From Megaustenia siamemsis (taxonomy: Eukaryota > Mollusca > Gastropoda > Stylommatophora > Ariophantidae), in the NCBI GenBank assembly GCA_032433765.1, contig JAVIAB010000025.1, forward strand, positions 32,333,615-32,397,614: a stretch of DNA of 64,000 nucleotides, in the 5' to 3' direction. Below the pieces are notes generated by a model. It saw nothing but the letters and a program-made list of their open reading frames with translations, was not told where the DNA came from and did no database searches. Of this stretch, positions 46,001-61,000 are shown one piece after another (positions within the stretch are counted from its first letter, which is position 1; each line of letters opens with the position of its first letter). Both the position numbers and the translations under genes were made by a program.

Positions 46001-49000
46001 AAGGAGTGAGAAACTGTTGGGAAACTGTCATAGAGGAGTGAGAAATTGTTGAGGAAACTGTCATAGAGGAGTGAGAAATTGTTGGGAAACTGTCATAGAG
46101 GAGTGAGAATCTGTTGGGGAAACTGTCATAGAGGAGTGAGAAACTGTTGGTGAAACTGTCATAGAGGAGTGAGAAATTGTTGGGGAAACTGCCATAGAAG
46201 AGTGAGAAACTGTTGGTGAAACTGCCATAGAGGAGTGAGAAACTGTTGGTGAAACTGTCATAGAGGAGTGAGAAACTATTGGTGAAACTGCCATAGAGGA
46301 GTGAGAAACTATTGGTGAAACTGCCATAGAGGAGTGAGAAACTATTGGTGAAACTGCCATAGAGGAGTGAGAAACTATTGGGAAACTGCCATAGAGGAGT
46401 GAGAAACTATTGGTGAAACTGTCATAGAGGAGTGAGAAACTGTTGGTGAAACTGCCATAGAGGAGTGAGAAACTATTGGTGAAACTGCCATAGAGGAGTG
46501 AGAAACTATTGGTGAAACTGTCATAGAGGAGTGAGAACTATTGGTGAAACTGTCATAGAGGAGTGAGAAACTATTGGTGAAACTGTCATAGAGGAGTGAG
46601 AAACTATTGGTGAAACTGTCATAGAGGAGTGAGAAACTATTGGTGAAACTGTCATAGAGGAGTGAGAAACTGTTGGTGAAACTGCCATAGAGGAGTGAGA
46701 AACTATTGGTGAAACTGTCATAGAGGAGTGAGAAACTATTGGTGAAACTGCCATAGAGGAGTGAGAAACTATTGGTGAAACTGCCATAGAGGAGTGAGAA
46801 ACTATTGGTGAAACTGTCATAGAGGAGTGAGAAACTATTGGTGAAACTGCCATAGAGGAGTGAGAAACTATTGGTGAAACTGTCATAGAGGAGTGAGAAA
46901 CTATTGGTGAAACTGTCATAGAGGAGTGAGAAATTGTTGGGGAAACTGTCATAGAGGAGTGAGAAACTGTTGGTGAAACTGTCATAGAGGAGTGAGAAAT
47001 TGTTGGGGAAACTGCCATAGAGGAGTGAGAAACTGTTGGGGAAACTGTCATAGAGGAGTGAGAAATTGTTGGGGAAACTGTCATAGAGGAGTGAGAAATT
47101 GTTGGGGAAACTGCCATAGAGGAGTGAGAAACTGTTGGGAAACTGTCATAGAGGAGTGAGAAATTGTTGGGGAAACTGTCATAGAGGAGTGAGAAATTGT
47201 TGGGGAAACTGTCATAGAGGAGTGAGAAACTGTTGGGGAAACTGTCATAGAGGAGTGAGAAATTGTTGGGGAAACTGCCATAGAGGAGTGAGAAACTGTT
47301 GGGGAAACTGTCATAGAGGAGTGAGAAATTGTTGGGGAAACTGTCATAGAGGAGTGAGAAACTGTTGGGGAAACTGTCATAGAGGAGTGAGAAACTGTTG
47401 GTGAAACTGCCATAGAGGAGTGAGAAACTGTTGTTGAAACTTCCATAGAGGAGTGAGAAACTGTTGGGGAAACTGTCATAGAGGAGTGAGAAATTGTTGG
47501 GGAAACTGTCATAGAGGAGTGAGAAATTGTTGGGGAAACTGTCATAGAGGAGTGAGAAACTGTTGGGGAAACTGTCATAGAGGAGTGAGAAACTGTTTGG
47601 GAAACTGTCATAGAGGAGAGAAAACTGTTGGGGAAACTGTCATAGAGGAGTGAGAAATTGTTGGGGAAACTGTCATAGAGGAGTGAGAAACTGTTGGTGA
47701 AACTGCCATAGAGGAGTGAGAAACTGTTGGAAACTTCCATAGAGGAGTGAGAAACTATTGGTGAAACTGCCATAGAGGAGTGAGAAACTGTTTGAAACTG
47801 TCATAGAGGTGTGAGAAACTGTTGGGAAACTGTCATAGAGGAGTGAGAAACTGTTGGGGAAACTGTCATAGAGGAGTGAGAAACTGTTTGGAAAACTGTC
47901 ATAGAGGAGTGAGAAATTGTTGGGGAACTGTCATAGAGGAGTGAGAAACTGTTGGGGAAACTGTCATAGAGGAGTGAGAAACTGTTGGGAAACTGTCATA
48001 GAGGAGTGAGAAACTGTTGGGAAACTGTCATAGAGGAGTGAGAAACTGTTTGGGAAACTGTCATAGAGGAGTGAGAAACTGTTGGTGAAACTGCCATAGA
48101 GGAGTGAGAAATTGTTGGGGAAACTGCCATAGAGGAGTGAGAAATTGTTGGGAAACTGCCATAGAGGAGTGAGAAACTGTTGGTGAAACTGTCATAGAGG
48201 AGTGAGAAACTGTTGGTGAAACTGTCATAGAGGAGTGAGAAACTGTTGGGGAAACTGTCATAGAGGAGTGAGAAACTGTTGGTGAAACTGCCATAGAGGA
48301 GTGAGAAACTGTTGGTGAAACTGTCATAGAGGAGTGAGAAACTGTTGGTGAAACTGCCATAGAGGAGTGAGAAACTGTTGGTGAAACTGTCATAGAGGAG
48401 TGAGAAACTATTGGTGAAACTGCCATAGAGGAGTGAGAAACTATTGGTGAAACTGCCATAGAGGAGTGAGAAACTATTGGTGAAACTGCCATAGAGGAGT
48501 GAGAAACTATTGGGGAAACTGCCATAGAGGAGTGAGAAACTATTGGTGAAACTGCCATAGAGGAGTGAGAAACTGTTGGTGAAACTGCCATAGAGGAGTG
48601 AGAAACTATTGGTGAAACTGTCATAGAGGAGTGAGAAACTATTGGTGAAACTGTCATAGAGGAGTGAGAAACTATTGGTGAAACTGTCATAGAGGAGTGA
48701 GAAACTATTGGTGAAACTGTCATAGAGGAGTGAGAAACTGTTGGTGAAACTGTCATAGAGGAGTGAGAAACTATTGGTGAAACTGTCATAGAGGAGTGAG
48801 AAACTGTTGGTGAAACTGCCATAGAGGAGTGAGAAACTATTGGTGAAACTGTCATAGAGGAGTGAGAAACTATTGGTGAAACTGCCATAGAGGAGTGAGA
48901 AACTATTGGTGAAACTGTCATAGAGGAGTGAGAAACTGTTGGGGAAACTGTCATAGAAGAGTGAGAAACTGTTGGTGAAACTGCCATAGAGGAGTGAGAA

Positions 49001-52000
49001 ATTGTTGGGGAAACTGTCATAGAGGAGTGAGAAACTGTTGGTGAAACTGTCATAGAGGAGTGAGAAATTGTTGGGGAAACTGTCATAGAGGAGTGAGAAA
49101 TTGTTGGGGAAACTGTCATAGAGGAGTGAGAAATTGTTGGGGAAACTGTCATAGAGGAGTGAGAAATTGTTGGGGAAACTGTCATAGAGGAGTGAGAAAT
49201 TGTTGGGGAAACTGTCATAGAGGAGTGAGAAACTATTGGTGAAACTGCCATAGAGGAGTGAGAAACTGTTGGGAAACTGCCATAGAGGAGTGAGAAACTG
49301 TTGGTGAAACTGCTATAGAGGAATGAGAAACTATTGGTGAAACTGCCATAGAGGAGTGAGAAACTGTTGGTGAAACTGCCATAGAGGAGTGAGAAACTGT
49401 TGGGAAACTGCCATAGAGGAGTGAGAAACTGTTGGTGAAACTGTCATAGAGGAGTGAGAAACTGTTGGTGAAACTGTCATAGAGGAGTGAGAAATTGTTG
49501 GGGAAACTGTCATAGAGGAGTGAGAAACTGTGGGTGAAACTGCCATAGAGGAGTGAGAAACTGTTGGTGAAACTGTCATAGAGGAGTGAGAAACTGTTGG
49601 TGAAACTGCCATAGAGGAGTGAGAAACTGTTGGTGAAACTGTCATAGAGGAGTGAGAAACTATTGGTGAAACTGCCATAGAGGAGTGAGAAACTATTGGT
49701 GAAACTGCCATAGAGGAGTGAGAAACTATTGGTGAAACTGCCATAGAGGAGTGAGAAACTGTTGGTGAAACTGCCATAGAGGAGTGAGAAACTATTGGTG
49801 AAACTGCCATAGAGGAGTGAGAAACTGTTGGTGAAACTGCCATAGAGGAGTGAGAAACTATTGGTGAAACTGTCATAGAGGAGTGAGAAACTATTGGTGA
49901 AACTGTCATAGAGGAGTGAGAAACTATTGGTGAAACTGTCATAGAGGAGTGAGAAACTATTGGTGAAACTGTCATAGAGGAGTGAGAAACTATTGGTGAA
50001 ACTGTCATAGAGGAGTGAGAAACTATTGGTGAAACTGTCATAGAGGAGTGAGAAACTGTTGGTGAAACTGCCATAGAGGAGTGAGAAACTATTGGTGAAA
50101 CTGTCATAGAGGAGTGAGAAACTATTGGTGAAACTGTCATAGAGGAGTGAGAAACTGTTGGGGAAACTGTCATAGAGGAGTGAGAAACTGTTGGTGAAAC
50201 TGCCATAGAGGAGTGAGAAATTGTTGGGAAACTGTCATAGAGGAGTGAGAAACTGTTGGTGAAACTGTCATAGAGGAGTGAGAAACTATTGGTGAAACTG
50301 TCATAGAGGAGTGAGAAATTGTTGGGGAAACTGTCATAGAGGAGTGAGAAATTGTTGGGAAACTGTCATAGAGGAGTGAGAAATTGTTGTGGAAACTGTC
50401 ATAGAGGAGTGAGAAATTGTTGGGAAACTGTCATAGAGGAGTGAGAAATTGTTGGGGAAACTGTCATAGAGGAGTGAGAAACTATTGGTGAAACTGCCAT
50501 AGAGGAGTGAGAAACTGTTGGGGAAACTGCCATAGAGGAGTGAGAAACTGTTGGTGAAACTGCTATAGAGGAGTGAGAAACTATTGGTGAAACTGCCATA
50601 GAGGAGTGAGAAACTGTTGGTGAAACTGCCATAGAGGAGTGAGAAACTGTTGGGAAACTGCCATAGAGGAGTGAGAAACTGTTGGTGAAACTGCTATAGA
50701 GGAGTGAGAAACTATTGGTGAAACTGCCATAGAGGAGTGAGAAACTGTTGGTGAAACTGCCATAGAGGAGTGAGAAACTATTGGTGAAACTGCCATAGAG
50801 GATGAGAAACTGTTGGGAAACTGTCATAGAGGAGTGAGAAACTGATTGTGAAACTGCCATAGAGGAGTGAGAAACTATTGGTGAAACTGCCATAGAGGAG
50901 TGAGAAACTGTTGGTGAAACTGCCATAGAGGAGTGAGAAACTATTGGTGAAACTGCCATAGAGGAGTGAGAAACTGTTTGGGAAACTGTCATAGAGGAGT
51001 GAGAAACTGTTGGTGAAACTGTCATAGAGGAGTGAGAAACTATTGGTGAAACTGTCATAGAGGAGTGAGAAACTATTGGTGAAACTGCATAGAGGAGTGA
51101 GAAACTATTGGTGAAACTGCATAGAGGAGTGAGAAACTATTGGTGAAACTGCCATAGAGGAGTGAGAAACTGTTGGTGAAACTGCCATAGAGGAGTGAGA
51201 AACTATTGGTGAAACTGTCATAGAGGAGTGAGAAACTATTGGGGAAACTGCCATAGAGGAGTGAGAAACTGTTGGTGAAACTGTCATAGAGGAGTGAGAA
51301 ACTGTTGGTGAAACTGTCATAGAGGAGTGAGAAACTGTTGGTGAAACTGTCATAGAGGAGTGAGAAACTGTTGGTGAAACTGCCATAGAGGAGTGAGAAA
51401 CTGTTGGTGAAACTGCATAGAGGAGTGAGAAACTGTTGGTGAAACTGTCATAGAGGAGTGAGAAACTGTTGGTGAAACTGTCATAGAGGAGTGAGAAACT
51501 GTTGGTGAAACTGCCATAGAGGAGTGAGAAACTGTTGGTGAAACTGTCATAGAGGAGTGAGAAACTATTGGTGAAACTGTCCATAGAGGAGTGAGAAACT
51601 ATTGGTGAAACTGCCATAGAGGAGTGAGAAACTATTGGTGAAACTGCCATAGAGGAGTGAGAAACTATTGGGAAACTGCCATAGAGGAGTGAGAAACTAT
51701 TGGTGAAACTGCCATAGAGGAGTGAGAAACTGTTGGTGAAACTGCCATAGAGGAGTGAGAAACTATTGGTGAAACTGTCATAGAGGAGTGAGAAACTATT
51801 GGTGAAACTGCCATAGAGGAGTGAGAAACTATTGGTGAAACTGCCATAGAGGAGTGAGAACTATTGGTGAAACTGTCATAGAGGAGTGAGAAACTGTTGG
51901 TGAAACTGTCATAGAGGAGTGAGAAACTATTGGTGAAACTGTCATAGAGGAGTGAGAAACTATTGGTGAAACTGTCATAGAGGAGTGAGAAACTATTGGT

Positions 52001-55000
52001 GAAACTGTCATAGAGGAGTGAGAAACTATTGGTGAAACTGTCATAGAGGAGTGAGAAACTATTGGTGAAACTGTCATAGAGGAGTGAGAAACTATTGGTG
52101 AAACTGTCATAGAGGAGTGAGAAACTGTTGGTGAAACTGTCATAGAGGAGTGAGAAACTATTGGTGAAACTGTCATAGAGGAGTGAGAAACTGTTGGGGA
52201 AACTGTCATAGAGGAGTGAGAAACTGTTGGGAAACTGTCATAGAGGAGTGAGAAACTGTTGGGGAAACTGTCATAGAGGAGTGAGAAACTGTTGGGGAAA
52301 CTGTCATAGAGGAGTGAGAAACTGTTGGGGAAACTGTCATAGAGGAGTGAGAAACTATTGGTGAAACTGCCATAGAGGAGTGAGAAACTGTTGGGAAACT
52401 GCCATAGAGGAGTGAGAAACTGTTGGTGAAACTGCATAGAGGAGTGAGAAACTATTGGTGAAACTGCCATAGAGGAGTGAGAAACTGTTGGTGAAACTGC
52501 CATAGAGGAGTGAGAAACTGTTGGGAAACTGCCATAGAGGAGTGAGAAACTGTTGGTGAAACTGTCATAGAGGAGTGAGAAACTGTTGGTGAAACTGTCA
52601 TAGAGGAGTGAGAAATTGTTGGGGAAACTGTCATAGAGGAGTGAGAAACTGTGGGTGAAACTGCATAGAGGAGTGAGAAACTTTTGGTGAAACTGTCATA
52701 GAGGAGTGAGAAACTGTTGGTGAAACTGCATAGAGGAGTGAGAAACTGTTGGTGAAACTGTCATAGAGGAGTGAGAAACTATTGGTGAAACTGTCATAGA
52801 GGAGTGAGAAACTATTGGTGAAACTGCCATAGAGGAGTGAGAAACTATTGGTGAAACTGCCATAGAGGAGTGAGAAACTATTGGGGAAACTGCATAGAGG
52901 AGTGAGAAACTATTGGTGAAACTGCCATAGAGGAGTGAGAAACTGTTGGTGAAACTGCCATAGAGGAGTGAGAAACTGTTGGTGAAACTGTCATAGAGGA
53001 GTGAGAAACTGTTGGTGAAACTGTCATAGAGGAGTGAGAAACTATTGGTGAAACTGTCATAGAGGAGTGAGAAACTGTTGGTGAAACTGTCATAGAGGAG
53101 TGAGAAACTGTTGGTGAAACTGTCATAGAGGAGTGAGAAACTGTTGGTGAAACTGTCATAGAGGAGTGAGAAACTGTTGGTGAAACTGTCATAGAGGAGT
53201 GAGAAACTGTTGGTGAAACTGTCATAGAGGAGTGAGAAACTATTGGTGAAACTGCCATAGAGGAGTGAGAAACTATTGGTGAAACTGTCATAGAGGAGTG
53301 AGAAACTGTTGGGGAAACTGTCATAGAGGAGTGAGAAACTGTTGGTGAAACTGCCATAGAGGAGTGAGAAACTGTTTGGAAACTGTCATAGAGGAGTGAG
53401 AAACTGTTGGGAAACTGTCATAGAGGAGTGAGAAACTGTTGGGGAAACTGCCATAGAGGAGTGAGAAACTGTTGGGGAAACTGTCATAGAGGAGTGAGAA
53501 ATTGTTGGGGAAACTGTCATAGAGGAGTGAGAAATTGTTGGGGAAACTGTCATAGAGGAGTGAGAAACTGTTGGGGAAACTGTCATAGAGGAGTGAGAAA
53601 CTGTTGGGAAACTGTCATAGAGGAGTGAGAAACTGTTGGGGAAACTGTCATAGAGGAGTGAGAAATTGTTGGGGAAACTGTCATAGAGGAGTGAGAAACT
53701 GTTGGTGAAACTGCCATAGAGGGGTGAGAAACTGTTGTTGAAACTTCATAGAGGAGTGAGAAACTATTGGTGAAACTGCCATAGAGGAGTGAGAAACTGT
53801 TTGAAACTGTCATAAAGGTGTGAGAAACTGTTGGGAAACTGTCATAGAGGAGTGAGAAACTGTTGGGGAAACTGTCATAGAGGAGTGAGAAACTGTTTGG
53901 AAAACTGTCATAGAGGAGTGAGAAATTGTTGGGGAAACTGTCATAGAGGAGTGAGAAATGTGTTGGGGAAACTGTCATAGAGGAGTGAGAAACTGTTTGG
54001 GAAACTGTCATAGAGGAGTGAGAAACTGTTGGGGAAACTGTCATAGAGGAGTGAGAAACTGTTGGTGAAACTGCCATAGAGGAGTGAGAAATTGTTGGGG
54101 AAACTGCCATAGAGGAGTGAGAAATTGTTGGGGAAACTGCCATAGAGGAGTGAGAAACTGTTGGTGAAACTGTCATAGAGGAGTGAGAAACTGTTGGTGA
54201 AACTGTAATAGAGGAGTGAGAAATGTTGGGGAAACTGTCATAGAGGAGTGAGAAACTGTGGGTGAAACTGCCATAGAGGAGTGAGAAACTGTTGGTGAAA
54301 CTGTCATAGAGGAGTGAGAAACTGTTGGTGAAACTGCCATAGAGGAGTGAGAAACTGTTGGTGAAACTGTCATAGAGGAGTGAGAAACTATTGGTGAAAC
54401 TGCCATAGAGGAGTGAGAAACTATTGGTGAAACTGCCATAGAGGAGTGAGAAACTATTGGTGAAACTGCCATAGAGGAGTGAGAAACTATTGGGGAAACT
54501 GCCATAGAGGAGTGAGAAACTATTGGTGAAACTGCCATAGAGGAGTGAGAAACTGTTGGTGAAACTGCCATAGAGGAGTGAGAAACTATTGGTGAAACTG
54601 TCATAGAGGAGTGAGAAACTATTGGTGAAACTGTCATAGAGGAGTGAGAAACTATTGGTGAAACTGTCATAGAGGAGTGAGAAACTATTGGTGAAACTGT
54701 CATAGAGGAGTGAGAAACTATTGGTGAAACTGTCATAGAGGAGTGAGAAACTATTGGTGAAACTGTCATAGAGGAGTGAGAAACTGTTGGTGAAACTGCC
54801 ATAGAGGAGTGAGAAACTATTGGTGAAACTATCATAGAGGAGTGAGAAACTATTGGTGAAACTGCCATAGAGGAGTGAGAAACTATTGGTGAAACTGTCA
54901 TAGAGGAGTGAGAAACTGTTGGGGAAACTGTCATAGAAGAGTGAGAAACTGTTGGTGAAACTGCCAAAGAGAGTGAGAAATTGTTGGGGAAACTGTCATA

Positions 55001-58000
55001 GAGGAGTAAGAAGCTGTTGGTGAAACTGTCATAGAGGAGTGAGAAACTATTGGTGAAACTGTCATAGAGGAGTGAGAAATTGTTGGGGAAACTGTCATAG
55101 AGGAGTGAGAAATTGTTGGGGAAACTGTCATAGAGGAGTGAGAAATTGTTGGGAAACTGTCATAGAGGAGTGAGAAATTGTTGGGGAAACTGTCATAGAG
55201 GAGTGAGAAATTGTTGGGGAAACTGTCATAGAGGAGTGAGAAACTATTGGTGAAACTGCCATAGAGGAGTGAGAAACTGTTGGGAAACTGCCATAGAGGA
55301 GTGAGAAACTGTTGGTGAAACTGCTATAGAGGAATGAGAAACTATTGGTGAAACTGCCATAGAGGAGTGAGAAACTATTGGTGAAACTGCCATAGAGGAG
55401 TGAGAAACTGTTGGGAAACTGCCATAGAGGAGTGAGAAACTGTTGGTGAAACTGTCATAGAGGAGTGAGAAACTGTTGGTGAAACTGTAATAGAGGAGTG
55501 AGAAATTGTTGGGGAAACTGTCATAGAGGAGTGAGAAACTGTGGGTGAAACTGCCATAGAGGAGTGAGAAACTTTTGGTGAAACTGTCATAGAGGAGTGA
55601 GAAACTGTTGGTGAAACTGCCATAGAGGAGTGAGAAACTGTTGGTGAAACTGTCATAGAGGAGTGAGAAACTATTGGTGAAACTGCCATAGAGGAGTGAG
55701 AAACTATTGGTGAAACTGCCATAGAGGAGTGAGTAACTATTGGTGAAACTGCCATAGAGGAGTGAGAAACTATTGGGGAAACTGCCATAGAGGAGTGAGA
55801 AACTATTGGTGAAACTGCCATAGAGGAGTGAGAAACTGTTGGTGAAACTGCCATAGAGGAGTGAGAAACTATTGGTGAAACTGTCATAGAGGAGTGAGAA
55901 ACTATTTGTGAAACTGTCATAGAGGAGTGAGAAACTATTGGTGAAACTGTCATAGAGGAGTGAGAAACTATTGGTGAAACTGTCATAGAGGAGTGAGAAA
56001 CTATTGGTGAAACTGTCATAGAGGAGTGAGAAACTATTGGTGAAACTGTCATAGAGGAGTGAGAAACTGTTGGTGAAACTGCCATAGAGGAGTGAGAAAC
56101 TATTGGTGAAACTGTCATAGAGGAGTGAGAAACCATTGGTGAAACTGCCATAGAGGAGTGAGAAACTATTGGTGAAACTGTCATAGAGGAGTGAGAAACT
56201 GTTGGGGAAACTGTCATAGAGGAGTGAGAAACTGTTGGTGAAACTGCCAAAGAGGAGTGAGAAATTGTTGGGGAAACTGTCATAGAGGAGTAAGAAACTG
56301 TTGGTGAAACTGTCATAGAGGAGTGAGAAACTATTGGTGAAACTGTCATAGAGGAGTGAGAAATTGTTGGGGAAACTGTCATAGAGGAGTGAGAAATTGT
56401 TGGGGAAACTGTCATAGAGGAGTGAGAAATGTTGTGGAAACTGTCATAGAGGAGTGAGAAATTGTTGGGGAAACTGTCATAGAGGAGTGAGAAATTGTTG
56501 GGGAAACTGTCATAGAGGAGTGAGAAACTATTGGTGAAACTGCCATAGAGGAGTGAGAAACTGTTGGGGAAACTGCCATAGAGGAGTGAGAAACTGTTGG
56601 TGAAACTGCATAGAGGAGTGAGAAACTATTGGTGAAACTGCCATAGAGGAGTGAGAAACTGTTGGTGAAACTGCCATAGAGGAGTGAGAAACTGTTAGGG
56701 AAACTGCCATAGAGGAGAGAGAAACTGTTGGTGAAACTGCTATAGAGGAGTGAGAAACTATTGGTGAAACTGCCATAGAGGAGTGAGAAACTGTTGGTGA
56801 AACTGCCATAGAGGAGTGAGAAACTATTGGTGAAACTGCCATAGAGGAATGAGAAACTGTTTGGGAAACTGTCATAGAAGAGTGAGAAACTGATGGTGAA
56901 ACTGCCATAGAGGAGTGAGAAACTATTGGTGAAACTGCCATAGAGGAGTGAGAAACTATTGGTGAAACTGTCATAGAGGAGTGAGAAACTGTTGGTGAAA
57001 CTGCCATAGAGGAGTGAGAAACTATTGGTGAAACTGCCATAGAGGAATGAGAAACTGTTTGGGAAACTGTCATAGAGGAGTGAGAAACTGATGGTGAAAC
57101 TGCCATAGAGGAGTGAGAAACTATTGGTGAAACTGTCATAGAGGAGTGAGAAACTATTGGTGAAACTGTCATAGAGGAGTGAGAAACTATTGGTGAAACT
57201 GTCATAGAGGAGTGAGAAACTATTGGTGAAACTGTCATAGAGGAGTGAGAAACTGTTGGTGAAACTGTCATAGAGGAGTGAGAAACTATTGGTGAAACTG
57301 TCATAGAGGAGTGAGAAATTGTTGGGGAAACTGTCATAGAGGAGTGAGAAATTGTTGGGGAAACTGTCATAGAGGAGTGAGAAATTGTTGGGGAAACTGT
57401 CATAGAGGAGTGAGAAATGTTGGGGAAACTGTCATAGAGGAGTGAGAAATTGTTGGGGAAACTGTCATAGAGGAGTGAGAAACTATTGGTGAAACTGCCA
57501 TAGAGGAGTGAGAAACTGTTGGGAAACTGCCATAGAGGAGTGAGAAACTGTTGGTGAAACTGTATAGAGGAGTGAGAAACTATTGGTGAAACTGCCATAG
57601 AGGAGTGAGAAACTATTGGTGAAACTGCCATAGAGGAGTGAGAAACTGTTGGGAAACTGCCATAGAGGAGTGAGAAACTGTTGGTGAAACTGTCATAGAG
57701 GAGTGAGAAACTGTTGGTGAAACTGTCATAGAGGAGTGAGAAATTGTTGGGGAAACTGTCATAGAGGAGTGAGAAACTGTGGGTGAAACTGCCATAGAGG
57801 AGTGAGAAACTTTGGTGAAACTGTCATAGAGGAGTGAGAAACTGTTGGTGAAACTGCCATAGAGGAGTGAGAAACTGTTGGTGAAACTGTCATAGAGGAG
57901 TGAGAAACTATTGGTGAAACTGCCATAGAGGAGTGAGAAACTATTGGTGAAACTGCCATAGAGGAGTGAGAAACTATTGGTGAAACTGCCATAGAGGAGT

Positions 58001-61000
58001 GAGAAACTATTGGTGAAAATGTCATAGAGGAGTGAGAAACTATTGGTGAAACTGTCATAGAGGAGTGAGAAACTATTGGTGAAACTGTCATAGAGGAGTG
58101 AGAAACTATTGGTGAAACTGTCATAGAGGAGTGAGAAACTATTGGTGAAACTGTCATAGAGGAGTGAGAAACTATTGGTGAAACTGTCATAGAGGAGTGA
58201 GAAACTGTGGGTGAAACTGCCATAGAGGAGTGAGAAACTTTGGTGAAACTGTCATAGAGGAGTGAGAAACTGTTGGTGAAACTGCCATAGAGGAGTGAGA
58301 AACTATTGGTGAAACTGCCATAGAGGAGTGAGAAACTATTGGTGAAACTGCCATAGAGGAGTGAGAAACTATTGGTGAAACTGCCATAGAGGAGTGAGAA
58401 ACTGTTGGTGAAACTGCCATAGAGGAGTGAGAAACTATTGGTGAAACTGTCATAGAGGAGTGAGAAACTATTGGTGAAACTGTCATAGAGGAGTGAGAAA
58501 CTATTGGTGAAACTGTCATAGAGGAGTGAGAAACTGTTGGTGAAACTGTCATAGAGGAGTGAGAAACTATTGGTGAAACTGTCATAGAGGAGTGAGAAAC
58601 TATTGGTGAAACTGTCATAGAGGAGTGAGAAACTGTTGGTGAAACTGCCATAGAGGAGTGAGAAACTATTGGTGAAACTGTCATAGAGGAGTGAGAAACT
58701 ATTGGTGAAACTGCCATAGAGGAGTGAGAAACTATTGGTGAAACTGTCATAGAGGAGTGAGAAACTGTTGGGGAAACTGTCATAGAGGAGTGAGAAACTG
58801 TTGGTGAAACTGCCATAGAGGAGTGAGAAACTGTTTGGAAACTGTCATAGAGGAGTGAGAAACTGTTGGGAAACTGTCATAGAGGAGTGAGAAATTGTTG
58901 GGGAAACTGCCATAGAGGAGTGAGAAACTGTTGGGGAAACTGTCATAGAGGAGTGGGAAATTGTTGGGGAAACTGTCATAGAGGAGTGAGAAATTGTTGG
59001 GGAAACTGTCATAGAGGAGTGAGAAACTGTTGGGGAAACTGTCATAGAGGAGTGAGAAACTGTTTGGGAAACTGTCATAGAGGAGTGAGAAATTGTTGGG
59101 GAAACTGTCATAGAGGAGTGAGAAATTGTTGGGGAAACTGTCATAGAGGAGTGAGAAACTGTTGGTGAAACTGCCATAGAGGGTGAGAAACTGTTGTTGA
59201 AACTTCAATAGAGGAGTGAGAAACTATTGGTGAAACTGCCATAGAGGAGTGAGAAACTGTTTGAAAACTGTCATAGAGGAGTGAGAAACTGTTAGGGAAA
59301 CTGTCATAGAGGAGTGAGAAACTGTTGGGGAAACTGTCATAGAGTAGTGAGAAACTGTTTGGAAAACTGTCATAGAGGAGTGAGAAATTGTTGGGGAAAC
59401 TGTCATAGAGGAGTGAGAAATTGTTGGGGAAACTGTCATAGAGGAGTGAGAAACTGTTTGGGAAACTGTCATAGAGGAGTGAGAAACTGTTTGGGAAACT
59501 GTAATAGAGGAGTGAGAAACTGTTGGTGAAACTGCCATAGAGGAGTGAGAAATTGTTGGGGAAACTGCCATAGAGGAGTGAGAAATTGTTGGGGAAACTG
59601 CCATAGAGGAGTGAGAAACTGTTGGTGAAACTGTCATAGAGGAGTGAGAAACTGTTGGTGAAACTGTAATAGAGGAGTGAGAAATTGTTGGGGAAACTGT
59701 CATAGAGGAGTGAGAAACTGTGGTGAAACTGCCATAGAGGAGTGAGAAACTGTTGGTGAAACTGTCATAGAGGAGTGAGAAACTGTTGGTGAAACTGCCA
59801 TAGAGGAGTGAGAAACTGTTGGTGAAACTGTCATAGAGGAGTGAGAAACTATTGGTGAAACTGCCATAGAGGAGTGAGAAACTATTGGTGAAACTGCCAT
59901 AGAGGAGTGAGTAACTATTGGTGAAACTGCCATAGAGGAGTGAGAAACTATTGGGGAAACTGCCATAGAGGAGTGAGAAACTATTGGTGAAACTGCCATA
60001 GAGGAGTGAGAAACTGTTGGTGAAACTGCCATAGAGGAGTGAGAAACTATTGGTGAAACTGTCATAGAGGAGTGAGAAACTATTGGTGAAACTGTCATAG
60101 AGGAGTGAGAAACTATTGGTGAAACTGTCATAGAGGAGTGAGAAACTATTGGTGAAACTGTCATAGAGGAGTGAGAAACTATTGGTGAAACTGTCATAGA
60201 GGAGTGAGAAACTATTGGTGAAACTGTCATAGAGGAGTGAGAAACTGTTGGTGAAACTGCCATAGAGGAGTGAGAAACTATTGGTGAAACTGTCATAGAG
60301 GAGTGAGAAACTATTGGTGAAACTGCCATAGAGGAGTGAGAAACTATTGGTGAAACTGTCATAGAGGAGTGAGAAACTGTTGGGGAAACTGTCATAGAAG
60401 AGTGAGAAACTGTTGGTGAAACTGCCAAGAGGAGTGAGAAATTGTTGGGAAACTGTCATAGAGGAGTAAGAAGCTGTTGGTGAAACTGTCATAGAGGAGT
60501 GAGAAACTATTGGTGAAACTGTCATAGAGGAGTGAGAAATTGTTGGGGAAACTGTCATAGAGGAGTGAGAAATTGTTGGGGAAACTGTCATAGAGGAGTG
60601 AGAAATTGTTGGGGAAACTGTCATAGAGGAGTGAGAAATTGTTGGGGAAACTGTCATAGAGGAGTGAGAAATTGTTGGGGAAACTGTCATAGAGGAGTGA
60701 GAAACTATTGGTGAAACTGCCATAGAGGAGTGAGAAACTGTTGGGAAACTGCCATAGAGGAGTGAGAAACTGTTGGTGAAACTGCTATAGAGGAGTGAGA
60801 AACTATTGGTGAAACTGCCATAGAGGAGTGAGAAACTATTGGTGAAACTGCCATAGAGGAGTGAGAAACTGTTGGGAAACTGCCATAGAGGAGTGAGAAA
60901 CTGTTGGTGAAACTGTCATAGAGGAGTGAGAAACTGTTGGTGAAACTGTATAGAGGAGTGAGAAATTGTTGGGGAAACTGTCATAGAGGAGTGAGAAACT